This document shows, piece after piece, positions 15,598 to 23,923 of a stretch of DNA of 64,000 nucleotides. Source of the DNA: Neoroseomonas oryzicola (GTDB lineage Bacteria; Pseudomonadota; Alphaproteobacteria; Acetobacterales; Acetobacteraceae); contig NZ_JAAVUP010000004.1 of the NCBI RefSeq assembly GCF_012163135.1, forward strand, positions 62,001 to 126,000, written 5' to 3'. The position numbers and the translations under genes are program-made. Position 1 is the stretch's first letter, and every line of letters begins with the position of its first letter. Below the pieces are notes generated by a model that did not search any database, had not been told where the DNA came from, and saw only the letters and a program-made list of their open reading frames with translations.

Positions 15598-16944
15598 ATG
15601 GACGCGACGCTTCTCGCCCGCATCCAGTTCGCGGCGAACATCTCCTTCCACATCCTGTTCCCCACCATCACCATCGCGCTCGGCTGGGTGCTGCTGTTCT
15701 TCAAGCTGCGCTTCAACGCCACCGGCGACGACAAGTGGATGGATGCCTACCGCTTCTGGGTGAAGGTCTTCGCCCTGTCCTTCGCGATGGGCGTCGTCTC
15801 GGGCATCACCATGTCCTTCCAGTTCGGCACCAACTGGCCGGGCTTCATGGAGCGCGTGGGCAACATCGCCGGCCCGCTGCTCGCCTATGAGGTGCTGACC
15901 GCCTTCTTCCTCGAGGCGACCTTCCTCTCGATCATGCTGTTCGGCTTCCGCCGCGTGCCGGGCTGGGTGCATACCGGCGCGACGCTTCTCGTCGCCTTCG
16001 GCACCACCATGAGCGCCTTCTGGATCCTGGTGCTGAACTCCTGGATGCACACGCCCGTGGGCTTCGAGATGCGCGACGGCGTCGCCCATGCCACCGACTG
16101 GTGGGCGATCCTCCTCAACCCCTCCATGCCCTATCGCCTCGCGCACATGCTGACCGCGTCGGCGCTGACGGTCGCCTTCCTCCTGGCGGGGCTGTCGGCC
16201 TGGCGCTGGCTGCGCGGGGACCGCGCGCCATCCGTCCTGGCCACGCTGCGCACCGGCGTGACGATGGCGGCGGTGCTGGCGCCGATGCAGCTCTTCATCG
16301 GCGACGCGCATGGGCTGAACACCCTTGAGCACCAGCCGGCGAAGGTCGCGGCCATGGAGGCAAACTGGCAGACCCGCGGCCACGTGCCGCTGGTCCTTTT
16401 CGCCTGGCCCGACGAGGCGGCGCGCGAGAACCGCTTCGAGATCGCCATTCCCTCCGTCGCGAGCCTGATCCTGCGCCACTCGTTTGACGGCGTGGTTCCC
16501 GGCCTCGACGATTTCCGCGGCAAGCATCCGCCGGTCGCGCCGGTCTTCTTCGCCTTCCGCGTCATGGTCGGCACCGGCGTGCTGATGATCGGCCTCGGCC
16601 TGGTCTCGGCCTTCCTGCTGTGGCGCCGCGGCGCGCTGCCGCGCCTGCTGCTCTGGGGGCTGGTCGGCATGACCTTCTCCGGCTGGGTCGCGACGCTCGC
16701 CGGCTGGTACGTCACCGAGATCGGGCGCCAGCCCTGGCTGGTGACCGGCGTGCTGACCACCGCGCAGGCCGCGGGGCCGGTGCCGGCGGGCAGCATCGGC
16801 GCGACGCTCGCCATGTACCTCACGCTCTACGTGCTGCTGCTCGCGGCCTATGTCGCGACGATCTACCGCCTCGCCGCGCGCGGGCGCCTCGCGGATGCCG
16901 TGCCCGGCAGCGCCATGCCCGTTCCGAAGGTCGCCACGCCATGA
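15598..16944 (+). CDS. cydA: Cytochrome bd-type quinol oxidase subunit I (CIO type)
   Basis: A 448-residue inner-membrane subunit carrying the haems of the bd oxidase, which oxidises quinol and reduces oxygen to water without pumping protons. His18 (SFHILFP), His183 (YRLAHML) and Met323 (FRVMVGTG) match the axial haem ligands. The quinol-binding motif GRQPW is at 376-380. The short Q-loop and length place it in the cyanide-insensitive (CioA) branch rather than the long E. coli CydA form. It follows the GbsR-like gene by four bases and overlaps cydB by four (ATGA), so regulator and oxidase form one operon. Confidence 0.95.
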   Translation: MDATLLARIQFAANISFHILFPTITIALGWVLLFFKLRFNATGDDKWMDAYRFWVKVFALSFAMGVVSGITMSFQFGTNWPGFMERVGNIAGPLLAYEVLTAFFLEATFLSIMLFGFRRVPGWVHTGATLLVAFGTTMSAFWILVLNSWMHTPVGFEMRDGVAHATDWWAILLNPSMPYRLAHMLTASALTVAFLLAGLSAWRWLRGDRAPSVLATLRTGVTMAAVLAPMQLFIGDAHGLNTLEHQPAKVAAMEANWQTRGHVPLVLFAWPDEAARENRFEIAIPSVASLILRHSFDGVVPGLDDFRGKHPPVAPVFFAFRVMVGTGVLMIGLGLVSAFLLWRRGALPRLLLWGLVGMTFSGWVATLAGWYVTEIGRQPWLVTGVLTTAQAAGPVPAGSIGATLAMYLTLYVLLLAAYVATIYRLAARGRLADAVPGSAMPVPKVATP

Positions 16945-17954
16945 CCCCCTTCATCTCCGCCGAATGGCTGCCCATCGTCTTCGCGGCGCTGATGGCGGTC
17001 AGCATCCTCCTCTATGTCGTGCTGGACGGCTTCGACCTCGGCGTCGGCCTGCTGCTGCCGCGCGTCGCCGAGGAAGCCGACCGCGACCGCATGATCGCCG
17101 CGATCGGCCCCTTCTGGGACGCGAACGAGACCTGGCTCGTCCTCGGCGTCGGGCTGCTGCTGGTGGCCTTCCCGGCGGCGCATGGGCTGATCCTGACGCA
17201 GCTCTACCTCGCCGTCGCGCTGATGCTCGCCGGGCTGATCCTGCGTGGCGTCGCCTTCGAGTTCCGCGCCAAGGCCGGCAACGTCAGGGAGAAGCGGCGC
17301 TGGGACCACGCCTTCGTCGGGGGCTCGCTGCTCGCCGCGCTGTCGCAGGGCTGGATGCTCGGGCGCTACATCCTCGGCTTCGCGGAAGGTCCTGCCGCCT
17401 ATGCCTTCGCGGCCATGGCGGCGGGCGGGCTCGCCATCGCCTATGCCTTCATCGGCGCCGCCTGGCTGATCTGGCGCACCGAGGGCGACCTGCAGCGCCG
17501 CGCCATCGCCTGGGCGCGCCAGGCGATCTGGCCGATGGGGCTCGGCATCCTGCTCGTCTCGGCGGTGACGCCGCTGGTCAGCGACCGCATCTTCGAACGC
17601 TGGTTCGCCTTCCCGGAGCTCCTGCTGCTCGCGCCGCTGCCGATCGCCACCGCGGCGCTGCTGCTCGCCATCGCGAACCTGCTGAAGCACATGCCGCTGC
17701 CGGACGACGCGCTGCGGCGCCTGCCCTTCTGGGGCGCGGTCGCGCTCTTCGCGCTGTTCTTCGCCGGCCTCGCCTGGTCTTTCTTCCCCTTCGTGGTGCC
17801 GGACCGGCTGACCATCTGGCAGGCGGCGAGCGCGCCGGAGAGCCTCTCGATCATCCTCGCCGGCGCGGTGTTCGTGCTGCCGGTGATCCTGGCCTACACG
17901 GTGCTCGCCTGGCGCGTCTTCGGCGGCAAGGCGCGGGACCTGACCTACTACTAG
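16941..17954 (+). CDS. cydB: Cytochrome bd-type quinol oxidase subunit II (CIO type)
   Basis: A 337-residue membrane subunit with eight or more hydrophobic helices that pairs with CydA. Family features include LLYVVLDGFDLGVG near the N-terminus, GPFWDANETWLV (about residues 53-64) and RGVAFEFR in the next loop, plus the WSFFPFVVPD segment near the end. It starts at the ATG overlapping the cydA stop. No small CydX-like ORF or cydDC exporter genes follow. The stop codon TAG (17952-17954) lies inside the left end of the 108-bp element copy B. Confidence 0.94.
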   Translation: MTPFISAEWLPIVFAALMAVSILLYVVLDGFDLGVGLLLPRVAEEADRDRMIAAIGPFWDANETWLVLGVGLLLVAFPAAHGLILTQLYLAVALMLAGLILRGVAFEFRAKAGNVREKRRWDHAFVGGSLLAALSQGWMLGRYILGFAEGPAAYAFAAMAAGGLAIAYAFIGAAWLIWRTEGDLQRRAIAWARQAIWPMGLGILLVSAVTPLVSDRIFERWFAFPELLLLAPLPIATAALLLAIANLLKHMPLPDDALRRLPFWGAVALFALFFAGLAWSFFPFVVPDRLTIWQAASAPESLSIILAGAVFVLPVILAYTVLAWRVFGGKARDLTYY

Positions 17955-18058
17955 AGCAGATCCCGATCAGGTGGGATCACCTGATCGGGTGAAGATGCTC
18001 GCGAAAATAAGAGCCTGGAGGTGTTGCCGTGAGCCGTGGCGAACGGAAACGGCTCTAG
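17951..18058. repeat. Dispersed 108-bp element, copy B
   Basis: This is the best-preserved copy. It is bounded by perfect inverted ends, CTAGAGC (17951-17957) and GCTCTAG (18052-18058), and contains the palindrome GATCAGGTG-GGAT-CACCTGATC (17965-17986) and a second stem, GAGCCGT (18031-18037) with ACGGCTC (18049-18055). The cydB stop TAG (17952-17954) and the stop of the opposing MFS gene (18055-18057, TAG on the minus strand) are both supplied by the CTAG ends. It fills the whole gap between two convergent genes, where it may also serve as terminator. Confidence 0.85.
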
Positions 18059-19263
18059 GCCGGCGCGTAGCGGCGCTGGCGGCTGAGCAGGAAGCCGACC
18101 AGCGCGAGTTGCACCAGGTTGGCCGCGATGCCGACCCACCAGGCGGCCGCGTAGTATCCGACGCGGTCGTAGATGGTTCCGGCGAGCCAGGCGCCGGCCC
18201 CCATGCCCGAGGCGCTGACGAAGAGCAACGCCGGCACGCGCCAGGCGGCCTCCGCGGCCGGGAAGTACTGCCGCACCGCGAGCACATAGGCCGGGATGAT
18301 GCCCCCGAAGCCCAGCCCATAGGCCGCGGCGACGAGGAACAGCCCGGCCTCGTCCTGCGTCGCGAGGAAGCCGAGCATCCCCGCCACCTGCGCCACCGAC
18401 CCCGCCATCACCGTCCTCAGCCCGCCGATCCGGTCCGACAGCCAGCCCCAGAACTGCCGCGACAGGAAGGCCGCGAGCAGCAGCACGGACAGCATCGCCG
18501 CCCCGCGCGAGGCCGCGATGCCGAGATCCCCGCAGAAGGCGACCAGATGCGCCGCGGGCATCGCCATCGGGATGCAGCACAGGAAGGAACAGGCCGACAG
18601 CAGCGCGAGCGCCGCGTTCGGCCGCATGCCGAGCACGCGCCGTTCCCCGCCCACCAGGCGCAGGGACGGCCCGCCCGTGGCCACCGGCGCGGGCGCGATG
18701 ACGGTCGCGCCGAGCAGCACGATCACCGCCGCCGCGACCACGCCATAGGTCCGCATCGTCGCCTGCCAGCCGAAGGTGGCGATGGTGCGCTCGAAGACCG
18801 ACGGCCACAGGAAGCCCGCGATGTATTGCCCCGAGGAGACCAGCGCGAGCGCCGTGCCGCGCCGCCGGTCGAACCACAGCGAGACATAGGCAACCATCGG
18901 CGCGAACAGCGCCCCGTTGCCGAACAGCCCGACGCCGAGCCCGATCCCCGCGAGCAGCGACCAGCCCTCGCCGAGCGAGGCAAGCCACATCCCCGCCAGC
19001 ACCGAAGCCCCACCCATCATCGCGACCAGCCGCTGCCCGACCCGCGCGGCCAGCAGCCCGCAGATCACCCCGCCGACGCCCGATCCGAGATAGGCGAGCG
19101 ATGTCGCCGTCGCCGGCAGCGACCGTCCGCTGCCGAGCGTCTCGGCGATCGGCACCAGCCCGATCACGACCGAAAGCGGCCCACCCTGCGCGAGGGCGAG
19201 CATGGTCACGGCAGCGATGGCGACGACCCAGGACTGGCGCGTCTCGATACTGGCGCCCGGCAT
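18055..19263 (-). CDS. MFS transporter
   Basis: A 402-residue major facilitator protein with about twelve hydrophobic helices. A typical loop 2-3 motif is degenerate (AARVGQRLVAMMGG), and FDRRRGTALALVSSGQYIAG is the conserved region at helix 4-5, close to the oxalate/formate or monocarboxylate-type subfamily. The second half opens with RPNAALALLSAC and contains SDRIGGLRTV. The substrate cannot be told from the sequence. The start ATG at 19263 is preceded by GGGGAAGGGAACGC. Its stop codon is in the right end of the 108-bp element. Confidence 0.82.
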   Translation of the reverse strand: MPGASIETRQSWVVAIAAVTMLALAQGGPLSVVIGLVPIAETLGSGRSLPATATSLAYLGSGVGGVICGLLAARVGQRLVAMMGGASVLAGMWLASLGEGWSLLAGIGLGVGLFGNGALFAPMVAYVSLWFDRRRGTALALVSSGQYIAGFLWPSVFERTIATFGWQATMRTYGVVAAAVIVLLGATVIAPAPVATGGPSLRLVGGERRVLGMRPNAALALLSACSFLCCIPMAMPAAHLVAFCGDLGIAASRGAAMLSVLLLAAFLSRQFWGWLSDRIGGLRTVMAGSVAQVAGMLGFLATQDEAGLFLVAAAYGLGFGGIIPAYVLAVRQYFPAAEAAWRVPALLFVSASGMGAGAWLAGTIYDRVGYYAAAWWVGIAANLVQLALVGFLLSRQRRYAPA

Positions 19264-19327
19264 GCGTTCCCTTCCCCTTGCGGGGAAGTCTCCGCGAGCC
19301 GGTCGCGCCCGTCCAGGGCGGGCGGGA

Positions 19328-19471
19328 TCAGAAGGTGAAGTTCACCGCGAGGAAGGCGCCGCCCATCGACAGCTTGTTCACGAGGTCGCTGCCGCCCTGG
19401 TCGAAGGACAGGTCGCGGTAGCCCGCGATCACGCCCGCCCAGCCGGTCCGGTAGCCGACGCCGAAGCCGGC
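19328..19471 (-). pseudogene. C-terminal remnant of an outer-membrane beta-barrel protein
   Basis: The minus-strand frame ending in TGA at 19328-19330 encodes GFGVGYRTGWAGVIAGYRDL, a short loop, then LSMGGAFLAVNFTF. Alternating hydrophobic strands, a GYR turn and a terminal Phe are the hallmarks of the last strands of an outer-membrane barrel, where the C-terminal aromatic residue is the BAM recognition signal. Only about 47 residues remain, and the frame upstream runs into the sseA gene, so the rest of the gene is lost. I read it as a deletion remnant. Confidence 0.55.
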
Positions 19472-19520
19472 CGGTGCGCGGCAAACCCCTATCCGGATTC
19501 GGCAGGATCGCCGGCCGTCG

Positions 19521-20405
19521 TCAGCCACGCTCGATCGGCAGCGCCTCGTCCTTCGCCCATTCGGTCATGGAGGCGTCGTAGACCGCGAGGTCCCGGTAGC
19601 CGAGCTGGTGCAGCAGGAAGGCATCGAGCGTCGCCGCGATGCCGCCGCCGCAATAGAGCAGGATCCGCTTGGAACGGTCGGCGCCGACGGCGGCGAAACG
19701 CGCCGCCACCTCCTCCGGCCCGCGGAAGGTCATGGCGGCCGGGTCGACCAGGGCCGCTACCGGCACGTTGACGCTGCCCGGGATGCGGCCCGGCCGGCCG
19801 TAGCGCGGGTTCTCCCCACTGTGCAGGTCCGGGGCCAGGGCATTGATGGTGCAGGTCGCGCCATCGCCGATCGCCGCCTTCACCTCCGCCTTGCCGACGA
19901 ACAGGCCCGGGCGCGGACGTGCGGCCAGCCGCGCGGGTGCGTATCGCGTCTCGCCGGTCTCCGTCGGACGGCCCTCCGCGGCCCATTTGTCGAAGCCACC
20001 GTCGAGGATCGCCGCGTCGTCGAAGCCGATCGCCCGCAGCATCCACCACACGCGCGTCGCCCACTGCATGTTCTTGCGCGCATAGAGCACGACGCGCGTG
20101 CCGTCCCCGATGCCCTTCGCGGCGACGCGCGCGGCGAGGTCGTCGGCCGCCGGCATGGTGAAGTTGAACGGGCTCGCGCGGTCCGACAACTCGCCCTGCA
20201 GGTCGAGGAAGGCGGAGCCCGGGATATGCGCCGCCTCGTAGTCCGGCCGCCCGCTGCCGACGGAATAGGGCCGGCCGGTGCCGGTCTCGTAGAGCAGGTA
20301 GGTGGTGCAGTCGAAGACGCGCAGCGCGGGGTCGCCGAGGTGCTGCGCGAGCCATTGGGTCGAGACGATGGCCTCGGGGTGGGCGTAGCGGGCGGGCTCG
20401 GTCAC
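19521..20405 (-). CDS. sseA: Sulfurtransferase with two rhodanese domains (3-mercaptopyruvate type)
   Basis: A 294-residue protein of two rhodanese domains: an inactive N-terminal one (about 12-145) and a catalytic C-terminal one (about 165-290) with the active-site Cys252 in YCGGGIAAT. The first domain contains YEAAHIPGSAFLDL and the second GRIPGSVNVP, both typical. 3-mercaptopyruvate sulfurtransferases usually carry CG(S/T)GVTA in the loop; here it reads CGGGIAA, so preference for thiosulfate or mercaptopyruvate is uncertain. The ATG at 20405 is the natural start. It lies downstream of rnhA on the same strand with a 52-base gap. Confidence 0.88.
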   Translation of the reverse strand: MTEPARYAHPEAIVSTQWLAQHLGDPALRVFDCTTYLLYETGTGRPYSVGSGRPDYEAAHIPGSAFLDLQGELSDRASPFNFTMPAADDLAARVAAKGIGDGTRVVLYARKNMQWATRVWWMLRAIGFDDAAILDGGFDKWAAEGRPTETGETRYAPARLAARPRPGLFVGKAEVKAAIGDGATCTINALAPDLHSGENPRYGRPGRIPGSVNVPVAALVDPAAMTFRGPEEVAARFAAVGADRSKRILLYCGGGIAATLDAFLLHQLGYRDLAVYDASMTEWAKDEALPIERG

Positions 20406-20457
20406 GGGTGTTCCTCCTGCGCTTTGCCGAAGCGTGGCGCAGGCCCGGCGGGGGCGT

Positions 20458-20907
20458 CTACCCCGCCGCCCGGTCGCGCGCCGCCGTCGCCAGCGCGTCC
20501 GCGCGTTCGTTCATCGGGTCGCCCGCATGGCCGCGCACCCAGCGCCAGTCCATCTCGTGCGGCTTCGCTGCGGCGAGCAGGCGCTGCCACAGGTCGAGGT
20601 TCTTGACCGGTTCCTTCGCCGCGTTGCGCCAGTTGCTGCGCACCCAGCCATGGATCCAGCGGCTGATGCCGTTGCGCACGTACTCGCTGTCGGTGTGCAG
20701 CGTGACGCGGCAGGGCTTCTTCAGCGCCTCGAGCGCCATGATCGCCGCGGTCAGTTCCATGCGGTTGTTGGTGGTCTCGCCGTCGCTGCCCGAGAGTTCC
20801 TTCTCGTGCTCGCCGAAGCGCAGGATCGCCGCCCAGCCGCCGGGGCCCGGGTTCGGCTTGCAGCCGCCATCGGTCCAGATCTCGACGAGGGGTCGGGTGT
20901 CGCTCAT
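20458..20907 (-). CDS. rnhA: Ribonuclease HI
   Basis: A 149-residue enzyme that cuts the RNA strand of RNA-DNA hybrids. The catalytic residues are visible: Asp13 in [15 protein letters not shown], Glu51 in [10 protein letters not shown], Asp73 in HTDSEYV and a final Asp in [21 protein letters not shown] is the basic handle region. I use the ATG at 20907 ([14 protein letters not shown]), as in the family; the upstream start at 20946 would read through a hairpin. It follows thrB and ispH on the same strand, an order common in alphaproteobacteria, but with a 145-base structured gap before it. Confidence 0.93.
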   Translation of the reverse strand: MSDTRPLVEIWTDGGCKPNPGPGGWAAILRFGEHEKELSGSDGETTNNRMELTAAIMALEALKKPCRVTLHTDSEYVRNGISRWIHGWVRSNWRNAAKEPVKNLDLWQRLLAAAKPHEMDWRWVRGHAGDPMNERADALATAARDRAAG

Positions 20908-20913
20908 GGAAGC

Positions 20914-20935
20914 GGGGGGAAGGGAACTTCCCCCC
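20914..20935. promoter_or_regulatory. Hairpin directly upstream of rnhA
   Basis: GGGGGGAAG-ggaa-CTTCCCCCC is a perfect 9-bp stem, ending seven bases before the rnhA start codon on the minus strand. It is part of a wider inverted pattern, since CCTTCTTTG (20950-20958) is mirrored by CAAAGAAGG (about 20997-21005). No clear ribosome binding site lies between the hairpin and the ATG, so the stem may limit translation, or it may be a transcription end for thrB. Confidence 0.45.
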
Positions 20936-21011
20936 GTGCCCCCCAACCTTCTTTGTCAATTGGAGACTGACCACCGCGGCCGGAGCCAGGTGACCAAAGA
21001 AGGGAGGGGGT

Positions 21012-21036
21012 CCGGGGGAGGTTCACCCTCCCCCGG
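21012..21036. terminator. Hairpin downstream of thrB
   Basis: CCGGGGGAGG-TTCAC-CCTCCCCCGG is a perfect 10-bp stem beginning 16 bases after the thrB stop on the minus strand. It probably ends the ispH-thrB transcript. No T-tract of note follows. Confidence 0.6.
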
Positions 21037-21052
21037 CCTTCACCTTGCCTCG

Positions 21053-22033
21053 TCACAGCCCGAGCGCCGCCGCGCTGTCCGCCTGCGCGAAGAACCGCAG
21101 CTTGCGCAGGTATTCCAGCGGATCCTTCCGCGTCACCAGCGCGCCCGCCGGCGTGTGTGTCCAGTCGTAGAGCCGCGTCAGCAGGAAGCGCAGCGCCGCG
21201 CCGCGGCAAAGCACCGGCAACGCCGCGTGCTCGTCCTTCGACATCGGCCGCACCGCGTCGTAGGCCGACAGCATCGCCCGCGCCTTGGTGACGTTGAAGG
21301 CGTAGTCCGGCTCGAAGCACCAGGCGTTGAGGCAGACCGCGACGTCGTAGGCGTAGAGGTCCGTGCAGGCGAAGTAGAAGTCGATCAGCCCGGAAACGCG
21401 CGGCTTCCCGTCCTCGCCCGGCAGGAAGAAGACGTTGTCGGGAAACAGGTCGGCGTGGATGTGCCCGCGCGGCAGCGCCCCCGGCGCCGGCCAGGCACCG
21501 AGGATGCCCGCGAGCGAAGCGTCGAGTTCCGCGACCAGCCCCGCCTGCACCTCGTCGCCGCGCGGGCGGCAGCCCTCGAGCAGCGGCGCCCATCCCGCGG
21601 GGCCCAGCGCGTTCGGACGCTCGATCGAAAAGCCCTCGCTCGCGACGTGCATCTCGGCCAGGGCGCGACCGAGAGGCGCGCAATGTTCCGGCCGCACCTT
21701 CCGCGGCCAGACGCCGGGCAGGAAGGTCACGATCGCCGCCGGCCGTCCCGCGAGCGTACGCAGCGCCTGCCCGTCCTTGCCATGGACCGGCGTCGGGCAG
21801 GCGAGGCCGCGCCCGGCCATGTGGTCCATCAGCCCGAGGAAGTAAGGCAGTTCCTTCGGATCGACGCGCTTCTCATACAGCGTGAGGATGAAATCCCCCG
21901 CCTCGGTCTTCAGCGCGTAGTTGGAATTCTCCACCCCCTCCGCGATCCCGCGGAAGGCGAGCAACTCGCCGAGCGGATAGTCGGCGAGGAAGGCGCGCAG
22001 CGCCTCGTCGGTGACTTCGGTGTAGACGGCCAT
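21053..22033 (-). CDS. thrB: Homoserine kinase, ThrB2/APH-fold type
   Basis: A 326-residue kinase of the aminoglycoside phosphotransferase fold that phosphorylates homoserine in threonine synthesis. N-lobe features are [15 protein letters not shown] and [10 protein letters not shown]. The catalytic loop is [13 protein letters not shown] (about residue 189), with the metal-binding Asp in [11 protein letters not shown]. This is the type II enzyme found in alphaproteobacteria instead of the GHMP-family ThrB of E. coli. The start codon overlaps the ispH stop (TGATG), so the two are translationally coupled. Confidence 0.92.
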   Translation of the reverse strand: MAVYTEVTDEALRAFLADYPLGELLAFRGIAEGVENSNYALKTEAGDFILTLYEKRVDPKELPYFLGLMDHMAGRGLACPTPVHGKDGQALRTLAGRPAAIVTFLPGVWPRKVRPEHCAPLGRALAEMHVASEGFSIERPNALGPAGWAPLLEGCRPRGDEVQAGLVAELDASLAGILGAWPAPGALPRGHIHADLFPDNVFFLPGEDGKPRVSGLIDFYFACTDLYAYDVAVCLNAWCFEPDYAFNVTKARAMLSAYDAVRPMSKDEHAALPVLCRGAALRFLLTRLYDWTHTPAGALVTRKDPLEYLRKLRFFAQADSAAALGL

Positions 22034-22989
22034 CAGGCGACGGCGCGCATCGGCGGCATGCGGAAGGTCACGTCCTCGACCGCGACGACGACATCCTCGG
22101 TGACGATGTCGAAGCGCTCGCCGAGACGCGCGAGGACCTCCTGCACCAGCACCTCGGGCGCGGAGGCGCCGGCGGTGACGCCGATCGTCGCGCAGCCGTC
22201 CACGATGGCGGGATCGAGCTCCGCGCCGCGCTGGACCATCACCGCGCGCGGCGCCCCGGCGCGTTCGGCGACCTCCCGCAGGCGCACGGAATTCGAGGAA
22301 TTGGGCGCGCCCACCACGATGACCAGGTCGCTGCGCGCCGCCATCGCCTTCACCGCCGCCTGGCGGTTGGTCGTGGCGTAGCAGATGCTTTCCTTGGACG
22401 GCTCGGCGATGCCGGGAAAGCGTTCGCGCAGGATGGCGACGATCTCGGCGGTGTCGTCGACCGACAGCGTCGTCTGCGTGGTGTAGGTCAGCTCGGCCCC
22501 CTCGGGCGGCATCACGCTGCGCGCCGACTCGGCGTCCTCGACCAGCGTCATCGCGCCCTCGGGCAGCTGGCCCATGGTGCCGACCACCTCGGGGTGGCCG
22601 GCATGGCCGATCAGGAACAGGTGGCGGCCGCGCGCATGGTGGCGCTCCGCCTCGCGATGGACCTTGCTGACCAGCGGGCAGGTGGCGTCGAGGAAGTACA
22701 TCTCGCGCTGCCGCGCCGCCGCCGGGACGGATTTCGGCACGCCATGGGCGGAAAAGACCACCGGCTGCCCGTCGTCGGGGATCTCGTCCAGTTCATGGAC
22801 GAAGACCGCGCCCTGGCGCTCGAGCCCCTCGACGACGAAGCGGTTGTGCACGATCTCGTGGCGGACATAGACCGGCGCGCCGTGGCGGCGCAGCGCCTCC
22901 TCGACGATCCTGATGGCGCGGTCCACCCCGGCGCAGAAGCCGCGGGGGCCGGCAAGCAGGACATGGAGGCGGGGCTTCTCGGCGGTCAT
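22033..22989 (-). CDS. ispH: 4-hydroxy-3-methylbut-2-enyl diphosphate reductase
   Basis: The last enzyme of the MEP isoprenoid pathway, converting HMBPP to IPP and DMAPP with a 4Fe-4S cluster. The three cluster cysteines are visible at Cys19 (GFCAGVDRA), Cys104 ([11 protein letters not shown]) and Cys203 ([10 protein letters not shown]). Substrate-binding motifs EIVHN, SAHGVP and [11 protein letters not shown] are intact. The length of 318 residues is typical. It heads an ispH-thrB unit and is divergent from the small lipoprotein gene at 23102. Confidence 0.95.
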   Translation of the reverse strand: MTAEKPRLHVLLAGPRGFCAGVDRAIRIVEEALRRHGAPVYVRHEIVHNRFVVEGLERQGAVFVHELDEIPDDGQPVVFSAHGVPKSVPAAARQREMYFLDATCPLVSKVHREAERHHARGRHLFLIGHAGHPEVVGTMGQLPEGAMTLVEDAESARSVMPPEGAELTYTTQTTLSVDDTAEIVAILRERFPGIAEPSKESICYATTNRQAAVKAMAARSDLVIVVGAPNSSNSVRLREVAERAGAPRAVMVQRGAELDPAIVDGCATIGVTAGASAPEVLVQEVLARLGERFDIVTEDVVVAVEDVTFRMPPMRAVA

Positions 22990-23101
22990 GGTCTCGACAT
23001 GGTGGTCGGGGGAAGGATCGGGCAGGGTGGCCTGTTCCGGGCGGGCGGCACACTATAGATGGGGCGCCTCTGGTCAAAGGGGGACGGGAAGGGTGCAGGG
23101 C

Positions 23102-23635
23102 ATGGTGCGCAGGACGGCGATGGGTCTGGCGGGGGCTTTGGCGCTCGCCGGTTGCGGCAACACGGGGCCGGCGACGCCGCCCGCGCCCTGCCCACGCATC
23201 ACCATCCTGTCCGACGGGGCGGACCTGACGCGCTTCCAGCCCGGCGCGATCCAGGACCTTGCCACCACGACCTTCGATGCGCGGCTGGTCGGCTTCCAGG
23301 CCAGTTGCGACTACGCCCGGCGCCGCGAAGGCGTGAGCGTGACGCTGAGCGCCATCTTCGACGTCGAGCGCGGTCCGGTCTCCCGGTCGCGCCAGGTCAA
23401 CCTGCCCTGGTTCATCGCGGTCACCGATGCCGGCGACGCCCAGCTGATCGACCGGCAGGACTTCGTCACCCAGGTCAACTTCGAATCGAATGCCGGCCGC
23501 CTGCGCGTCCAGAGCAGCCCGGTTCGGCTGAACTTCCCGGCCGATGAGCGGCTGGTCGAGAACCACAACGTCCGGATCTCCTTCCAGCTGACGCCGGACG
23601 AACTCGCCCTGAACCGCCGGCGCGGGCCGCGCTGA
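23102..23635 (+). CDS. Hypothetical lipoprotein (177 aa)
   Basis: Residues 1-18 form a lipoprotein signal with the lipobox LAGCG (Cys about 18). The mature part is beta-rich (FDARLVGFQASCDYARR, VNLPWFIAVTDAG), with two further Cys that could pair in the periplasm. I do not recognise a named family, though small lipoproteins of this layout are common beside ispH in Acetobacteraceae-like genomes (from memory, not checked). It ends about 60 bases before the glycine riboswitch, so it is probably a separate unit. Confidence 0.68.
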   Translation: MVRRTAMGLAGALALAGCGNTGPATPPAPCPRITILSDGADLTRFQPGAIQDLATTTFDARLVGFQASCDYARRREGVSVTLSAIFDVERGPVSRSRQVNLPWFIAVTDAGDAQLIDRQDFVTQVNFESNAGRLRVQSSPVRLNFPADERLVENHNVRISFQLTPDELALNRRRGPR

Positions 23636-23694
23636 GGCGCCTTCGGCCGTTGCACCGGCGCGGCCGATCTGTCAGGAAGGCGCACCCCGCAGAT

Positions 23695-23880
23695 CCCGCG
23701 CGGGAGAGAGGGGCGAGAGCCCCCGCCGAAGGCGCAACCGGCCCCCGGAAACGCTCAGGCAGAAGGGCCGCGCGGGGAAGGGGCCTCTGGAAAGCCCGGG
23801 GCCGCAAGGCTTCGGCACCGACGGAGTAAGGCGAGGCAACACCCCCGCCGAATCTCTCAGGTCCATCGGACAGAGGGGGG
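23695..23880 (+). ncRNA. Tandem glycine riboswitch
   Basis: The leader of gcvT shows two glycine aptamers in a row. In the first, GGGAGAG (23702), CGCCGAAGGCGCAA (about 23724) and AACGCTCAGGC (23750) are the conserved core. In the second, CACCGACGGAG (about 23816), AATCTCTCAGGT (23851) and CGGACAGAGGGGG (23867) match. Tandem glycine-binding RNAs switch on gcv genes when glycine is plentiful. The start codon follows 44 bases later behind a GGGAGGAA ribosome binding site, so control may be at translation or by an early end of transcription. Confidence 0.88.
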
Positions 23881-23923
23881 CCACGGAGTTGAACCCACAC
23901 GCCGCGACGCGGCGGGAGGAACC

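Noticed and set aside
19271..19288. CTTCCCC-ttgc-GGGGAAG stem just before the MFS start codon as a regulatory hairpin
   Set aside because: It is short, and such purine/pyrimidine stems are common near ribosome binding sites in this GC-rich DNA; nothing else supports a role.
23650..23680. TTGCAC as a -35 element for the gcv operon
   Set aside because: No acceptable -10 element lies 16-18 bases downstream.
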